Below, in pieces: positions 1 to 11,166 of a stretch of 64,000 nt of DNA. The notes under the pieces are model-generated. The model searched no databases. It saw only the letters and a program-made list of their open reading frames with translations, and had not been told where the DNA came from. Made by a program: the position numbers and the translations under genes. The DNA is from Erpobdella octoculata (Eukaryota; Annelida; Clitellata; Hirudinida; Erpobdellidae), in assembly GCA_963978895.1 (NCBI GenBank), contig OZ022240.1, positions 7,529,737-7,593,736 of the forward strand, read 5' to 3'. Each line of letters begins with the position of its first letter. Within the stretch, counting starts at the first letter, position 1.

Positions 1-484
1 ACACACACAGACACATACACATCATGGTAAAAGAGAACATTGAATTGCTTTCAATCAAAAACTCCACAAATAGACTAAAAACAATGCAAAACAACTGATC
101 GATCGATCGGCAGTTTCAATTACAAAAGACTTGAAGAACCCTACCGACAGACGTATCAATACGACGACAGACGTATCAATACGACGCAGTAGAGTAAACC
201 GATTCATTATATTAATTAATTACCAATAATTGAATAATAATAACAATCAATCAATAAACCGATCAATCAGAGCCGACCAATCATTGAATAGAATGTCTGT
301 AGAAACGAGGTGACCGCAAACTTTTTCAATATCTCATTAAAGATCCAACGACCAATGACAGCGCAGGACACAAGAAAATCCAGGTCAACCAATCGACAGA
401 AGAAGATAAGAACGCTGGGGAATGACAGCTAGTAGGTGGGTGGTCGCCCTCCATCATCGTCATCGTCAACATCACACATCATCA
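1..484. other. 3' flank of the Nck gene, no gene seen
   Basis: This stretch follows the Nck stop codon on the minus strand and probably contains its 3' untranslated region. I see no clear AATAAA on that strand within it, so the transcript end may lie outside the window. A short near-direct duplication (ACGACAGACGTATCAATACG) occurs around 145-185. Otherwise it is AT-rich sequence without coding signals. Confidence 0.5.
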
Positions 485-688
485 TCATCGCTGGACAATG
501 AATGGTTTGACGAGGAAGAGTGGTGCTTCGTTGTTCTGCCTGTAGATGGGATGCTTCATGTAATGGTCTATGAGGTCGTCCAGGTTGTCGAATACCTGCT
601 GTCCTATGCAGAACGAGTCGCCATCCACGACGATACGAAAGTGCTTGTTCCTCTGAGGTGCTTTCAATGTCAGAGTGAAGTCGCCGGC
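485..688 (-). CDS. Nck adaptor, last coding exon (C-terminal half of SH2 domain)
   Basis: This exon encodes 67 residues plus a TGA stop. It reads AGDFTLTLKAPQRNKHFRI, then GQQVFDNLDDLIDHY and the ending LFLVKPFIVQR. This is the second half of an Nck SH2 domain; vertebrate NCK1 has DFSVSLKAQGKNKHFKV at the same place. The acceptor on the minus strand is CTTTAAG|GCC at 688/689. The preceding coding exon ends with a complete Asn codon before GTGAGT at 13064, so both sides are phase 0 and join as DSESN-AGDF without a gap. An overlapping plus-strand frame (422-700) is only its shadow. A 12.4 kb intron separates it from the rest of the gene. Confidence 0.95.
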   Translation of the reverse strand, partial: AGDFTLTLKAPQRNKHFRIVVDGDSFCIGQQVFDNLDDLIDHYMKHPIYRQNNEAPLFLVKPFIVQR

Positions 689-1673
689 CTTAAAGGTTAG
701 AATAAATTAATTTAATTAAATTAATTAAATAAATTAAGTAATAAATAAATAAATAAAATCAATTAAGTAATAAATAAATAAATTTAATTATTTAATGTGA
801 CATTTGAAACTACATCGACTACATGTGATACTTTATTATTACAACATGAAGATTTGATTGTAATTTTGTAAGCACATCATACAAAAAAGCTAGAACGTAA
901 CAACATGGACTTGTAACAATTCTTAACATAGACAGCAAGCCACTACACACCAGGGAAAGAAAGATCTGGAATGAAGTAACATTTCATAGCTACCAGGAGG
1001 CATCACAAGAACACACCAGGGATTGCCAGGGATGGAAATAGGGATTTTAAACAAAAACAACATTTTGTTCACCCATTAATTAATACATAAGAATATGTAT
1101 TAAGCAGAATATATAATTACAAAATATAACATAAATAAAATTATAATCTCTCCCTCTTTTTCTCCCATTATATTTCTTCTTATCCTTTTAACAAACGAAT
1201 CAGCTGTTATTTATAGACTAAACAATTATTATTAAAAAAAAAAAAACTAGTTATTAATAATGACCGCCATTAATGGCTGTAAAAAACATGAAAACATGTC
1301 TCAACAATCCAATAACATTAGAAATCAATTAAGCAACTAGTTAGTCATCATCATCTTCATCATCATCTTCTTCTCATTACCAACAACGACCGTGGAGAAA
1401 GCACCTCAACTTAATTAGACCCATAAGCCGTTGTGGATACGGGGGGGGGAGATGCTAACAATTTTCTCCAAATTTGGCTGATGGATGGGTACTTGTGCCT
1501 TATTTGTACTTTATTTGAGAAAATCTATCTTCAAATTGAACTTTTATTTCACTTATTACTGCTTATCAACAATATTTCTTGTACCAGTAAATAAATAAAT
1601 ATTTCTTGGCATCTCAGAAAATAAATTTTGAAAACAATGGGCATGGTTTCCTAGATTCGCTACTGTGTATGTA

Positions 1674-1785
<112 letters not shown>

Positions 1786-2449
1786 CACAGTTATGGTTTG
1801 ATATGATCATCTTTTAGAGTTGACAAGTCGGTAAAGTTCTTTCATAAAGCAGTAAAAGCAGTGAATACAATGTAAGTATTGTCCTCAGCCATGGACGTCT
1901 ATATAATAGGATATTATATAGACGTACATGACACAGCTAAGCTAATCGTTTTTTGCACTTCATTCATAAATAAGAGAGGAATTACAATGAATAAGTTCTT
2001 CGTTCAAACATTCACCTTTCTTTTTGCTTTCCACCTAGGCAGGCACTACTTACTTACTTACTACATTGGTTTACTTACTCGCTTACTCACCTACATTCGC
2101 ATGCTGGGATTGTGAACAGAAAGAGAGATATAGCCGATAAACCTTCCAGAAGTTATTTAAAGTAAAGAAATAATTGTACTTGGCATATAAAGGCACCAAT
2201 TTGAAGAAACTTCTTGAAAACTTATTCGACATAGCGGGAATATTTTAGCTAACACAACTGTTCTTAGAAAACAGCCTGTGGGTGGTCCTATGGGCCGCTG
2301 TGAAGAAGACCTGGTCTCATTTCGCTGTAGTATAAACTATAAACATTGGAAAACATTATTGTAATGTCAGTAATGTGGTAACAAACATTATATGTAATCT
2401 AGTACTAAACATTTAAAACACATTACTATAATGCTGCATTTTGGTGTCG

Positions 2450-3075
2450 TATAAACATCATAGTAATGTAGTATTTTGTTGTCGTATAAACATTATAGTA
2501 ATGTAGTATTTTGTTGTCATATAAACATGATAGTAATGTAGTATGTTGCTGTCAAAAAAATTATATATCTACTTATATTTATATATTAATAAATGTAGTA
2601 TTTTATTGTCGTATAAACATTATAGTAATGTAGTATTTTGTTGTCGTATAAACATTATAGTAATGTAGTATTTTGTTGTCGTATAAACATTATAGTAATG
2701 TAGTATTTTGTTGTCGTATAAACATTATAGTAATGTAGTATTTTGTTGTCGTATAAACATTATAGTAATGTAGTATTTTGTTGTCGTATAAACATTATAG
2801 TAATGTAGTATTTTGTTGTCGTATAAACATTATAGTAATGTAGTATTTTGTTGTCGTATAAACATTATAGTAATGTAGTATGTTGTTGTCGTATAAACAT
2901 TATAGCATTAATGTAGTATTTTGTTGTCGTATAAACATTATAGTATTAATGTAGTATTTTGTTTTCGTCTAAACATTATAGTAATGTAGTATTTTGTTGT
3001 ATAAATATTATATTAATGTAGTATTTTGCTATTGTATATACATTATAGTAATGCATTGTTGTTGCATAAATATTA
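2450..3075. repeat. 35-bp minisatellite, about 17 copies
   Basis: The unit carries TATAAACATTATAGTAATG followed by TAGTATTTTGTTGTCG. Central copies (about 2585-2880) are nearly identical, while copies at both ends are diverged or carry small insertions, as expected for an array growing from its middle. There are no spacers, so it is not a CRISPR-like array. It lies in the Nck intron. Confidence 0.95.
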
Positions 3076-3360
3076 TAGTCAACATACATAATTTCCAATG
3101 TCTGTATGTGTGTATGTATGTATGTATGTATGTATGTATGTATGTATGTATGTTAGCAATTTCGCATAACACGGCGGCCGCGGTGGTCTGCAGTTGATAA
3201 AATTAGTGCGCGCAGGCGAGTAATAAAAGTTATTACGCAATTGTACAATGGTCAGTCCTAAAGATCAAAAGAGGTGGGGCTGCAATCGACAAATAATATA
3301 TATGATGAAATTGAAAAAAAAAATCCGTAATTTCTTACGGGCTATCTCTCTCTAGTAATG
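3076..3360. repeat. Dispersed repeat with (TATG)n, copy A
   Basis: The block starts with CATACATAATTTCC, passes through a (TATG)n tract at about 3104-3152 and continues with TTAGCAATTTCGCATAACA. It then includes AGTTATTACGCAATTGTACA, and AGATCAAAAGAGGTGG before a CTGCAATCG motif. The same blocks in the same order recur at 39789-40015, with only a short TATG tract there. Partial 5' blocks recur near 5330 and 10210. No open frame. It is a dispersed repeat family of unknown class. Confidence 0.75.
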
Positions 3361-5113
3361 TGAATATTTAAAAAAACAATGCTCTAATTCTAATGTAATG
3401 CAGGTAGTACAACTGGTGCGAAAATGTTTTATAAGTATAATAATAATTATAACTTTATACAAATCTGCGTGCAAACATACAAAGAAAAAGTGTTAGTTTT
3501 TTTGTTGAACAATGTTTAATGCAACCTCATCTGATCTTTGTACTGCTGCTGGGCTATGTTGCTGCAACTGTCCTGTGCCAGCAATTCCTTCATGATTAAG
3601 AGCATTTTCATGGCATCCAAAAAACTTTGAATCTTTCTTATGTTCCAAATTCTTTGTCTCAAATTGACGCTGAAGTTTTGAAGATTTCATGGATTCAAGA
3701 ATGAAACAAAAAACATTGTGATGAAATTTCTTATAAACATTACTCTGTAACATGCAGCCCCCCTCCCCTGCCCAACCCAAAACACCTTGCAAACCCAATG
3801 GGATGTGTGAGCCACAGGCTTGGAAACAAAAGAGACTTAATAAATTACATAAAATCCATATCTATTAAAGATTATTATTCTATGGATATATACATACTTG
3901 TACAAATCCGTAGTACAAACATTTACATGCACACATGGCTACTGATACTAGTACAGATACGTAGTACAAGTGAGTATATAGTAAATGCATACATGGCTAC
4001 TGATACTTGTACGTACAAAACATTCTCAAGCGAAATTTAGCGTGATAAATGTTCTATTTGGAATGATTTATGTGGTATGTCTTCACATCAAATATTGAAT
4101 TATATATTCTTATGTTGTCACTTTCTTCCTATGCTCCTTATTGTCTTAATGTTATTCTGTATAATGATGCACGTACACTCGTATCAACGCATGTACGTGT
4201 GCATCCGTGCAGTCAGAAGTTTTTTTTTTAATCCCTCCACTTCCAATGTAACATCGAATCGAAATCATCATCATCGTCATCAACATCAACAACGTTGCTA
4301 CGAAAACGACTGAAAGATAAATAATAAATAAAATTATTAGAAAGAAATTTATTGGATTGATTGAATAAATAAATAAATAAACAAACATATTAATTAAAAA
4401 ATTATATAGATCAAATTCACCTGCACATTAAATGGTGATGATTAAATTAATATAGCTAATTATCTGCTGCATTTGATAAAAAAGAATTAAAGAAATTTGC
4501 TCACAGTCAGTTCCATTCGGAATGAATCAATCAAGGAAAGATGACATTAGCATCACATCCAATACATCACACACACAAACCTACCCTCCTATAGGCACTC
4601 ACACAGATCTACCCTCCTATAAGAACACACACACACACTCACACATTATTGCCAACTGAAAGTGGTTTTAAAATTTGAAGAATTGAAAATTCAAATAATA
4701 TACAACTCAGGTAGAAGCAGAGAAAAGCACAAGAGTTAATCAAAAATAATATAATTATTAATAATTACAATTATGGTAATAAAAATAATACTAAATTTTC
4801 AAGATAATATTACATCTTCAATTCTTCATACATATAATATAATATAATTTAAATAAATATAATAAACTATCTTTTTATAAATTTTAAATGACCATCTTAT
4901 CTTAACCATCTTCATTATAACCTATATTGCTTGTAAACAAATGTTAACTGCATACTTTAAAATTATAAACTTTTAAAGAGCTATCAGAACCAGTCCCTGC
5001 AACATCACATACTATAAAACTCAAAAACACAAAGTCTGTATTAAAAGAACCTTCATTAAAAACATCTTAACTACATCAGACAGTTCAGAGGTTGTCCAGG
5101 AGTTACCAATTTT

Positions 5114-6170
5114 GGGATCATCGCAACTGATCCCAGGACTACTGATGCCAGGACAACTGATCCCAGGACAACTGATCCCAGGACAACTGATCCCACGGAC
5201 AACTGATCCCATGGACAACTGATCCCATGGACAACTGATCCCATGGACAACTGATCCCATAGACAACTTATCCCATATCTGCATCATTTTATATTTCACT
5301 GTTTCTGCAATAAATAAACTGATATTAACATACATAATTTCCGATTTCTGTTTGTATGTACGAATGTAGGTGTATGTATATATGTGTGTATATGTGTGTG
5401 TATGTGTGTGTATATGTGTATGTGTGTATGCATGTGTGTATGTGTGTATGTATGTATGTATGTGTGTATGTATGTATGTATGCATGTATGTATGTATGTA
5501 TGTATGTATGTATGTATGTATGTATGTATGTATGTATGTATGTATGTATGTATGAGTATGTTTGGATGCTGTAGTGATGGTCCTAGTCATTGACTCCTAA
5601 ATAAGCCGATAAGAATTAATGTTGGAGTGTCTTCATTAATTCATTTAATTCATATCTTCGAAAAAAACAACTTCTGAAATGAGCTAAACTCTATTATTTT
5701 TAGATTGGTACGGTTCCATTTCTCATTATGAACTTCACAAAGAAAGGAGTGAAACGATGAAAAGTAATACGAACTTGTCAATTTCATTTCGACTGTGTAT
5801 CGTGCCCTCGTGCGCTTATACTAAATATTATTTCTCCGTTTACTAACTGGAGTAGCCAGTATCATTATCTCCACCACCGTTGGCGTATGCAGCCAGCCAT
5901 CGTAAGCTGGCTACGTAAGCATCATCACCACCACCATTGTCGTCAAAAAATGAGTTAAAAAATGAGTTGCTTATGTCTATGGGATCAGTTGTCTATGGGA
6001 TCAGTTGTCCATGGGATCAGTTGTACATGGGGTCAGTTGTCTATGGGATCAGTTGTCCTGGGATCAGTTGTCCTGGGATCAGTTGTCCTGGGATCAGTTG
6101 TACTGGGATCAGTTGTCCTGGGATCAGTTGTACTGGGATCAGTTGTCCTGGGATCAGTAGGCACTAACCC
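5114..6170. mobile_element. Foldback-type DNA transposon with 9-bp target duplication
   Basis: Two arrays of a 15/16-bp unit (GGGATCAGTTGTCC plus 1-2 bases) face each other: the left arm (5114-5275) is the reverse complement of the right arm (about 5975-6165). In both arms the 16-bp units are inside and the 15-bp units outside. The termini are GGG...CCC with a partly matching 21-bp inverted end. The 9-bp direct repeat ACCAATTTT flanks the element at 5105-5113 and 6171-6179. The centre holds a (TATG)n array (about 5385-5555) and roughly 400 bp of unique sequence with no transposase frame. Nine-base duplications are typical of Mutator-like and some foldback elements; the class is inferred. Confidence 0.8.
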
Positions 6171-6182
6171 ACCAATTTTAAA

Positions 6183-6290
6183 TCCTACTAGTAGGGGTAC
6201 CCGACTGCCCGGGGTTTTCAGAAGTTTCTCTCTCTCTCTCTAACTCACTCTCTTCTCTGGTTTTCTTTCTCTCTCTGCATTGTAACATTT
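6183..6290 (+). repeat. Terminal fragment of the ACTAGC...CCCGG foldback family
   Basis: ACTAGTAGGGGTACCCGACT, then GCCCGGGGTTTTCAGAAG and a run of CT-rich sequence, matches the left end of the intact element at 8891-9710 (CTAGCGG, ACCCGGCGTTGCCC, then TCTCTTTCTC). Only one end is present here. Confidence 0.6.
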
Positions 6291-6308
6291 TGTAACATAT
6301 AATTATAT

Positions 6309-6415
6309 TAGAGCACTGCACGGGCCGATTTTTCTTGGCCCATAATAATATCCGATGACCTGGCCATGTCCATTTGAAAACTCTTAAATCAAGGCCCGGT
6401 CCGTGCAGTACGCTA
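6309..6415. mobile_element. Short GC-rich TIR element, copy 1
   Basis: The terminal inverted repeats TAGAGCACTGCACGGGCC and GGCCCGGTCCGTGCAGTACG enclose about 70 bp. It belongs with the copies at 28457-28617 and 63398-63597, which share TAGAGTACTGCACGG ends and GGGCCGGGCC-rich interiors. Much more GC-rich than its surroundings. No coding capacity. Confidence 0.75.
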
Positions 6416-6424
6416 ATATAAACA

Positions 6425-6594
6425 TTTAAAAAAAAATAGTTTATAGACCTTTACATCAGATGTTTTAAGACTTTTATAGCAGTATGTAACAAGCACCTAA
6501 GTACTTCCTGTCGTGGATCAAAGTTTGATCCTTTTGACAGGCCCTCCTCCTTTATCCAGGCTTATTACTGGCTCGCAATCAGCGAGGCAGAATT
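6425..6594 (-). mobile_element. SINE-like retroposon, copy 1, with 11-bp target duplication
   Basis: This 170-bp block is homologous to 56216-56401, sharing GTTTATAG, AAGCACCTAAGTACTTCC, GTCGTGGATCA, TTTGATCCTTTT and CCCTCCTCC in the same order. It is flanked by a perfect 11-bp direct repeat, TAATATAAACA, at 6414-6424 and 6595-6605. The left copy of that repeat overlaps the end of the GC-rich TIR element, so the insertion is younger than that element. I infer minus orientation from the A-rich tail of the other copy. This copy lacks a clean poly(A). Confidence 0.75.
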
Positions 6595-8619
6595 TAATAT
6601 AAACAGACAAACAAACAGTTTATTTATGTGGTCCAAGAAGTTATGCAATAAGGCTCAAAGGAGGTTTTTTTACCAGAAAATGTAAACAAACGAGCAATTT
6701 TTTGACAATATGCTTTTTAATTGACTTAATGTTATTATTGAAGATAATTATTTTTTAAATTGCATTTTTATGTAAAAACTTTGTTGATGCAATTCTTCAC
6801 ATTTCAGAAGCAGTAAAATTTTTATTCCAAATTAATAAATTTAAGCTCAATTTGTTTTTCAACGAGATATTCAAGAATTAAAAGGAACAAATATATTTCA
6901 AATTAGAATAAGAATTTTTTAAATGTGTATTTTTTGTCAATAAAATATTCAAAATATATATAAGATGACAAAAATATTGTTTTATTGCAAGAATTTTGGT
7001 TGCAGATATAGGGATGGCTCACCACCAACAAACCACCTAGTTATTATTGTAATTATTATTATTATTATTATTATTATTATTGCACTCAATTAACTAACTG
7101 CTTGTCCATTCTTGACTCCTCCCATATTAGTCATGTATACAAAAGTTCAATAACGAAACAGGATACATGATTGAAAGGAAAATCTTGTTTCCGTTTTGCC
7201 CTAAATTGAAAGCTTAGTTGGAAAAAGATGGCCTCATTCTATCATCTATGTGAACGTGAACACATCCTATCAACTGTATGTACGTGAAAGTATCTTATCA
7301 TCTGTGTTATTATGTGACATTAGCATGGACAATAACATCATCAGTATCATTACTAGTCAACAAAGAAAGAATGGTTTTCAAAATGTTCAAGAGAAAGAAA
7401 GTTTTTAGATAGCAGACAGACAGACAGACAGACGAAAGAATAAGAACTGGATGTTATCAAACTCACAATCAATTGACTCATCACAGTAAGCCAACATCTA
7501 CACAGGAACATACATACAAGTAACCATGCGCACATTATGCACATTACTACATTACCATAGCATGTAAAACACATATAGATTCAATAATTTGATGAGTAAT
7601 CTTCAATTATATAAACTGCATCAAGATAATAAGTTTACCTAATAACAATAACGACTTAGAAGGTTGACTGACAATTTTTTTTATAATTCCAGGTCCTAAC
7701 CATTGTTACTTAAATACAAATACTATTTCAAAAATAATTTTCTGTATTACTCACATACTGGAATAAATTACATCTTTTACAAAAACTCATAAGTATATCA
7801 CACACACACACACACGCACAAAAACACACATATATATAATTTAATTATTGTAATTAAATTATGAATAAAAACATTTTTAAGACAAGCAGAAGACTAATAA
7901 GACTACAAACATTACACATTCCAGGAGCTGGAGTTTGTTGAAAATGTAAACATTTTATATCTAAGATAAAATCAGCTGATGGGCAACAATGGAATAGAAC
8001 CATGAAACAATTAATAAGCACGCTCCTACTCCGCCCTAAACAGTACTTAAACTTCCACATAACGGGCGCAAATCAAAAGCTACATAATCATAAAAAATAA
8101 CACATTTTACCACAATGTTAAAAAAAACGAGTACAAAGTTTAAATTACAAATGACAGCTTTACGGCAACAAAGAATTATAAAACTAAAGCATGTCAACAG
8201 CAACAATGCAGTGTGACTGAGAATACACATAACAACAAAGTATATCATGCTTGTAATCACTGCAGTATTTAGGGCCCCCACAATCAAATGCGGAGAGGCC
8301 CCAGATATAATTATAAGATATTTTTTTCAGTTGCAACACACATTCAAAACTCAAAGCTCTTTATATGCCTGTAAATTTAAATACCAGAAGAGTATTGATT
8401 TACAAGATTTTGTTTCCCTATTGACCTATTGCATTTACTAAATGATGTTTTTACCAATGATGTTATAACTTGGGTTTACATTGAAAACAGCTTGGGGGCC
8501 TTCCACATATTACGTACACACCAAAGGGAGGGTAGGGGGTTTGTCCTGAGTAAATGATTTGCGTACAAGTGTGTATGGGAGTGAGGGGTGTTCCAACAAT
8601 TAAAATGATATATCTATAT

Positions 8620-8800
8620 ATATAAAAATGAATGTTTGTATGTTAATGGCCTTTATGCATTGCTACACCATTCATCCGATCGTAATGAAATTTTCACACA
8701 ACCTTGAGAGTCAAGGGGAATCAAATATAAAAAAAATTTTTTTGAAATCCGTCACAAAATGAGCGGAGCGGAGCGGGTGAGCGAGCGGGAACTATATATA
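8620..8800 (+). repeat. Dispersed repeat of unknown class next to TA repeats
   Basis: The text AATGAATGTTTGTATGTTAA, then CATTCATCCGATCGTAATGA and AAATTTTCACACAACC, followed by GAGCGGAGCGGAGCGGG and TA repeats, looks like a non-autonomous repeat, not unique intron sequence. No second copy is visible in the window, so the call rests on general appearance. Confidence 0.35.
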
Positions 8801-8890
8801 TATATGTATGTGCGTATGTATGTGTGTATGTATGTATGTATGTATGTGTATGTGCATGTATGTGTGTCTGTGTGTGTGTTTATGTATGTA

Positions 8891-9710
8891 CTAGCGGAGA
8901 TACCCGGCGTTGCCCAGGTTTTTTAGAGGTTTTTCTAATGTTTGTCTCTTTCTCTCCCGTTTCCTTTCCCACCTGCTTTCCCACTCCTGTTCGCTTTCCC
9001 GTTTTCGGTCGCTTTCCCGCTGCCGGTCGCTTTCCCGCTCCCGGTCGCTTTCCCGCTCCCGGTCGCTGTCCCGTTCCCGCTCACGTTTGCTCTCCCATTC
9101 CCGCTCACGCTTGCTTTTCCGTTCCCGCTCGCTGTCCGTTCCGGGTCGCTTTCCCGTTTCTATAATAGACAAACTAACCCACAAACATTCATATATATAT
9201 ATAGTCTTAGCAAATCTATTTTACGTTTTATAGGCTAACAGAAGTTATGAAAGAGAAAATGAGCGTGAACGGGAACGGGAGAGCAACCGTGACCGGGAAT
9301 GGGAGAGCAAGCATGACCGGGAACGGGAGAGCAAGCGTGAGCGGGAACAGGAAAGCGACCGGGAACGGGAAAGCAACCGGGAACGGGAAAGCGACCGAGA
9401 ACGGGAAAGCGACCGGAAACGGGAAAGCGACCGGGAACGCGGAAAGCGACCGGGAACGCGGAAAGCGACCGGGAACGCGGAAAGCGACTGGAATCGGGAG
9501 AGCAAGCTTGGAAGGAAACGCGAGCAAGAGAGAAAATCGATAACAAAACTTCTGAGCGGGAAAGCGACCGGGAGCTGGAAAACGACCGAGAGCGGAAAAG
9601 CGACCGGGAACGCTACGAAAACGGGAAAGTGGAGAAGGGAACGGGAGCGAGAGAGACAAACATTAGAAAAACCTCTAAAAACCCCGGGCAACGCCGGGTA
9701 ACCCCGCTAG
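8891..9710. mobile_element. Foldback element with 18-bp G-rich array arms
   Basis: The ends are long inverted repeats: CTAGCGG and ACCCGGCGTTGCCC at the left, GGGCAACGCCGGGT and CCGCTAG at the right, extending about 60 bp through AGAGGTTTTTCTAATGTTTG. Inside them, arrays of CGGGAACGGGAAAGCGAC-type 18-bp units face each other (left about 8955-9155, right about 9250-9650) around an AT-rich centre. The whole 820 bp could fold on itself. Because 18 is divisible by three, several frames stay open and read as Arg/Ser/Pro repeats; these are not genes. No target duplication is evident. Confidence 0.8.
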
Positions 9711-9738
9711 TCATAATATAAAAATAAACATATTCAGA

Positions 9739-10176
9739 CAGGGGCGGATCCAGGGTGGGGCGAGGGGACGCGCCCCCCATTGTAGAATAGTTAAAAATAA
9801 TTTACATCAAACAAATCATTAAAAAATTAAATTATGTACCTCATATTTACTAATAAGCTTATAAATAAAATAAATTTTAATTAAAAGTAAATTTAGTAAA
9901 GAGTTAAGCGCTCAATAAATGTATACGCTTGTTTCAATCATAAAAATTGTTGGATTTCCATTTATAGCACACACATTTTTACCATTATTTTCACCAATAT
10001 TTTAAATTTTTGTATGAGGGCACAAATCCATTATACACGAATAAATTTGTAAACAATACATTAATAGCAATGGTATAAAAAATGTCCTCAATTTTTCAGG
10101 AGGGGGAACTTTTCTTGCCCCTATGGGTGGGCACTCATGGATGCGCCCCCTTAACAAAATTCTGGATCCGCCCCTG
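9739..10176. mobile_element. Non-autonomous hAT element with perfect 8-bp target duplication
   Basis: The termini CAGGGGCGGATCCAG and CTGGATCCGCCCCTG are inverted repeats of the kind common in hAT elements. Near both ends there is a GCGCCCCC-type block. The 438-bp element is bounded by the perfect 8-bp direct repeat TATTCAGA at 9731-9738 and 10177-10184, as hAT transposition produces. The AT-rich interior has no transposase frame. Confidence 0.93.
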
Positions 10177-10435
10177 TATTCAGATGTATGCACAAATGTA
10201 TGTTAGAAAATTGCATACATAATTTCCCTGACTTCTAAAAATTTGTTTCTGTTATATTTTATAATTTTATAGTTTGGTTTGGTGTGGTTTGATGCGCAGT
10301 GGTGAGTATGTTATAACTTAATGCGTAATGCTGTTAGGTGCTGCTGCAATTGCAGAATTATAAATAATGATATTTTAACAAATCCATCATTTTCGACTGG
10401 TCATCTCTAGGTAATATTATAATTAATTTCTAATA

Positions 10436-10607
10436 CAGTGAAAGCCCTCTAGAGCGGCTGCTAAGAGCAATGAACATTTTCGTTCAGAACAGAATTTCTT
10501 AAATCTGTATCTTGCCTATAGTAGCATGTCCCTGGAAAACGAACGGACACGAGAAGCAAACAGTTTGGCTCTTCCCGGAGGGTGTCAGCTCTTTAGGACC
10601 TTTACTG
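10436..10607. mobile_element. Tc1/mariner-pogo-like MITE
   Basis: The left end CAGTGAAAGCCCTCTAGAG and the right end CTCTTTAGGACCTTTACTG are imperfect inverted repeats. TA dinucleotides flank both (10434-10435 and 10608-10609). The 172-bp interior is non-coding. TA targets and CAGT ends fit the Tc1/mariner superfamily, possibly its pogo branch. Confidence 0.75.
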
Positions 10608-11039
10608 TAGTTCAGATTGCCATGTAAGACAGATAAATTGTTCATATTCTTAATATTTTTAAAATTGACAGTAGTGGTTTTTTTATCTATTTAAGATATT
10701 TTTAATTAAATAGAAGTTTGGTTGTTATATAACTTCATTAAACAAAACACATGCAAAATTATCTTTACAACTATCCAATCTTTTTTTCTAGATTTTTGCA
10801 TGGAGGTAGTTAGTCTTCCTTGAGGATAAGGATTAAAGCAATTTTGAAGAAAATCAGTTTATTATTTTACGTTTTAAATATAAAAACGAGAAAAAAACCT
10901 AAAAATCCAGTCAATGCAGATAAAAACTTGCTTGTATATAATAAAAAGCAATATGCGTGTGTGTTTCTTTGTTCGCTTATCACATTCAAACACTAAATTT
11001 AGCAAGGAAGAAGTCCTCGCAGGGGATAAGGTTTAAAGA

Positions 11040-11166
11040 GTTTCGACTCTGTACCCAACCACGGGGAGTATGCAAAACCCCAGGGTTACGACTAAAGAGA
11101 AAAAAGCAAGAAAGAGAAACAATGAGAGTATAACCTCTAAAAACTCTGGACAGGTAATCCTGCTAA
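11040..11166. repeat. Relic right end of the CTAGC...CCCGG foldback family
   Basis: AACCTCTAAAAACTCTGGAC, then AGGTAATCCTGCTAAT, matches the right end of 8891-9710 with several substitutions. GAGAAA-rich sequence precedes it, as in the intact element. Confidence 0.5.

Noticed and set aside
422..700. Plus-strand open frame of 92 codons
   Set aside because: It is the antisense shadow of the Nck last exon, whose minus-strand frame matches the SH2 domain and has correct splice signals.
2450..3075. Array with 35-bp period resembling CRISPR repeats
   Set aside because: Units are directly adjacent with no unique spacers, and the DNA is eukaryotic.
5021..5590. 189-codon minus-strand frame
   Set aside because: It consists of TATG repeats (HTYIHTYI) and the 15/16-bp foldback array; no real protein.
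8824..9691. Several Arg/Ser/Pro-rich frames on both strands
   Set aside because: They come from the 18-bp array of the foldback element, which keeps all frames open.
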